Origin: Lethocerus indicus
Taxonomy: Eukaryota; Arthropoda; Insecta; Hemiptera; Belostomatidae
Direction: 5' to 3'
Length of the DNA stretch: 64,000 nucleotides
Assembly: GCA_019843655.1 (NCBI GenBank)
Contig: JACDQD010000007.1
Span: 10,351,600-10,415,599 of the forward strand
A program made the translations under genes and the position numbers. The notes beneath the pieces were generated by a model that was given only the letters and a program-made list of their open reading frames with translations, searched no databases and was not told where the DNA came from. Below are positions 63,443-64,000 of the stretch, one piece after another. Every line of letters starts with the position of its first letter. The first letter of the stretch is position 1.

Positions 63443-64000
63443 CTGAAATTGGACAAACCTTATTTACTTATCCTTTAGTCAAGTTAGCCTAAACTAAATT
63501 GTCTATGATCCCTCCTAGTTTAGGTATCGAGTTCTATTACTTTGCAATTCCCGTTTCCTTGGTAAGATAAGGCATGTATCGGGATAAGACGATCACCGGT
63601 TATAACAAAGCCATTTTTTTGCTTTTTTTTAACCTTTTTATTTTTTTACAATCAACTACATAAAGTTATTGGTACAAGTGTTGGGTGTTTTCTTTTCACG
63701 TGAATGTCTCGATAAAAGAGACCACCCAATGATGGCACTTTTCATAACAATGCTAATGAAAACTGTGAGACGCAAAGAGTGGGCTCTGCTAAATTTAATT
63801 GGAGTAGCTGTTAAATAAACAAACTAAATATAAGGGTTAACAGAGGACGAATTTCGTACATATTAACGTAGGATAGACCCGATTTCACTGTAGATCAGTT
63901 TACACGAGTCATTAGCGAACAGCTGTGAAACGATGCCGCGTTTAGGACGATTAGGGGCTCGACTGTGCCACTGATCTAAATTCAGTTGTTCATTTGATGC
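63443..64000. other. 5' intron or flank of lipocalin 2, no gene recognised
   Basis: Begins with the splice acceptor just upstream of the lipocalin 2 start codon (pyrimidine-rich on the minus strand). The rest is AT-rich with no coding signal recognised; a non-coding first exon may lie here or beyond the window. Confidence 0.5.

Overview
The window is insect nuclear DNA (order not determinable from sequence alone). It holds four spliced protein-coding genes with GT-AG introns and consistent phases, no bacterial features, long AT-rich non-coding stretches, and a family of 70-bp satellite-bearing repeats. I rebuilt each gene exon by exon; in all four, every exon length and intron phase closes without a gap.

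Layout. 1-13.4 kb: no recognisable gene; one copy of the satellite element at 4.2-4.95 kb. 13.4-23.2 kb, minus strand: a 17-exon CLC-7-type chloride/proton exchanger (about 765 aa) whose first selectivity-filter motif is GGGVA instead of the usual GSGIP. 24.2-27.7 kb, plus strand, head to head with the CLC gene: an 11-exon, 380-aa SUN-domain protein of the short SPAG4/SUN3 type (one membrane segment, short linker, C-terminal SUN domain).

25.1-52.9 kb: the 3' half of the SUN gene is amplified. The unit (exons 9-11 plus a satellite-bearing repeat, about 1.55-1.77 kb) occurs three times in the plus orientation, the first being the working gene end. After an inversion centred on a 70-bp satellite block near 33.5 kb it occurs ten more times in the minus orientation. 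Minus-strand copies of exons 8 and 6 close the far arm at about 51.9 kb. All 12 extra copies of the last exon share the same 11-nt loss, so they appear to descend from one already broken copy. The result is an inverted repeat more than 25 kb long beside its parent gene; its possible hairpin or small-RNA output is the most interesting hypothesis here.

53.2-54.4 kb and 61.5-63.4 kb, minus strand: two tandem apolipoprotein-D-like secreted lipocalins with identical intron phases. Between them are about 5.5 kb of non-coding DNA with microsatellites and another satellite element (60.06-61.15 kb). The CLC exchanger, SUN protein and lipocalins show no obvious shared pathway; they are neighbours rather than an operon.
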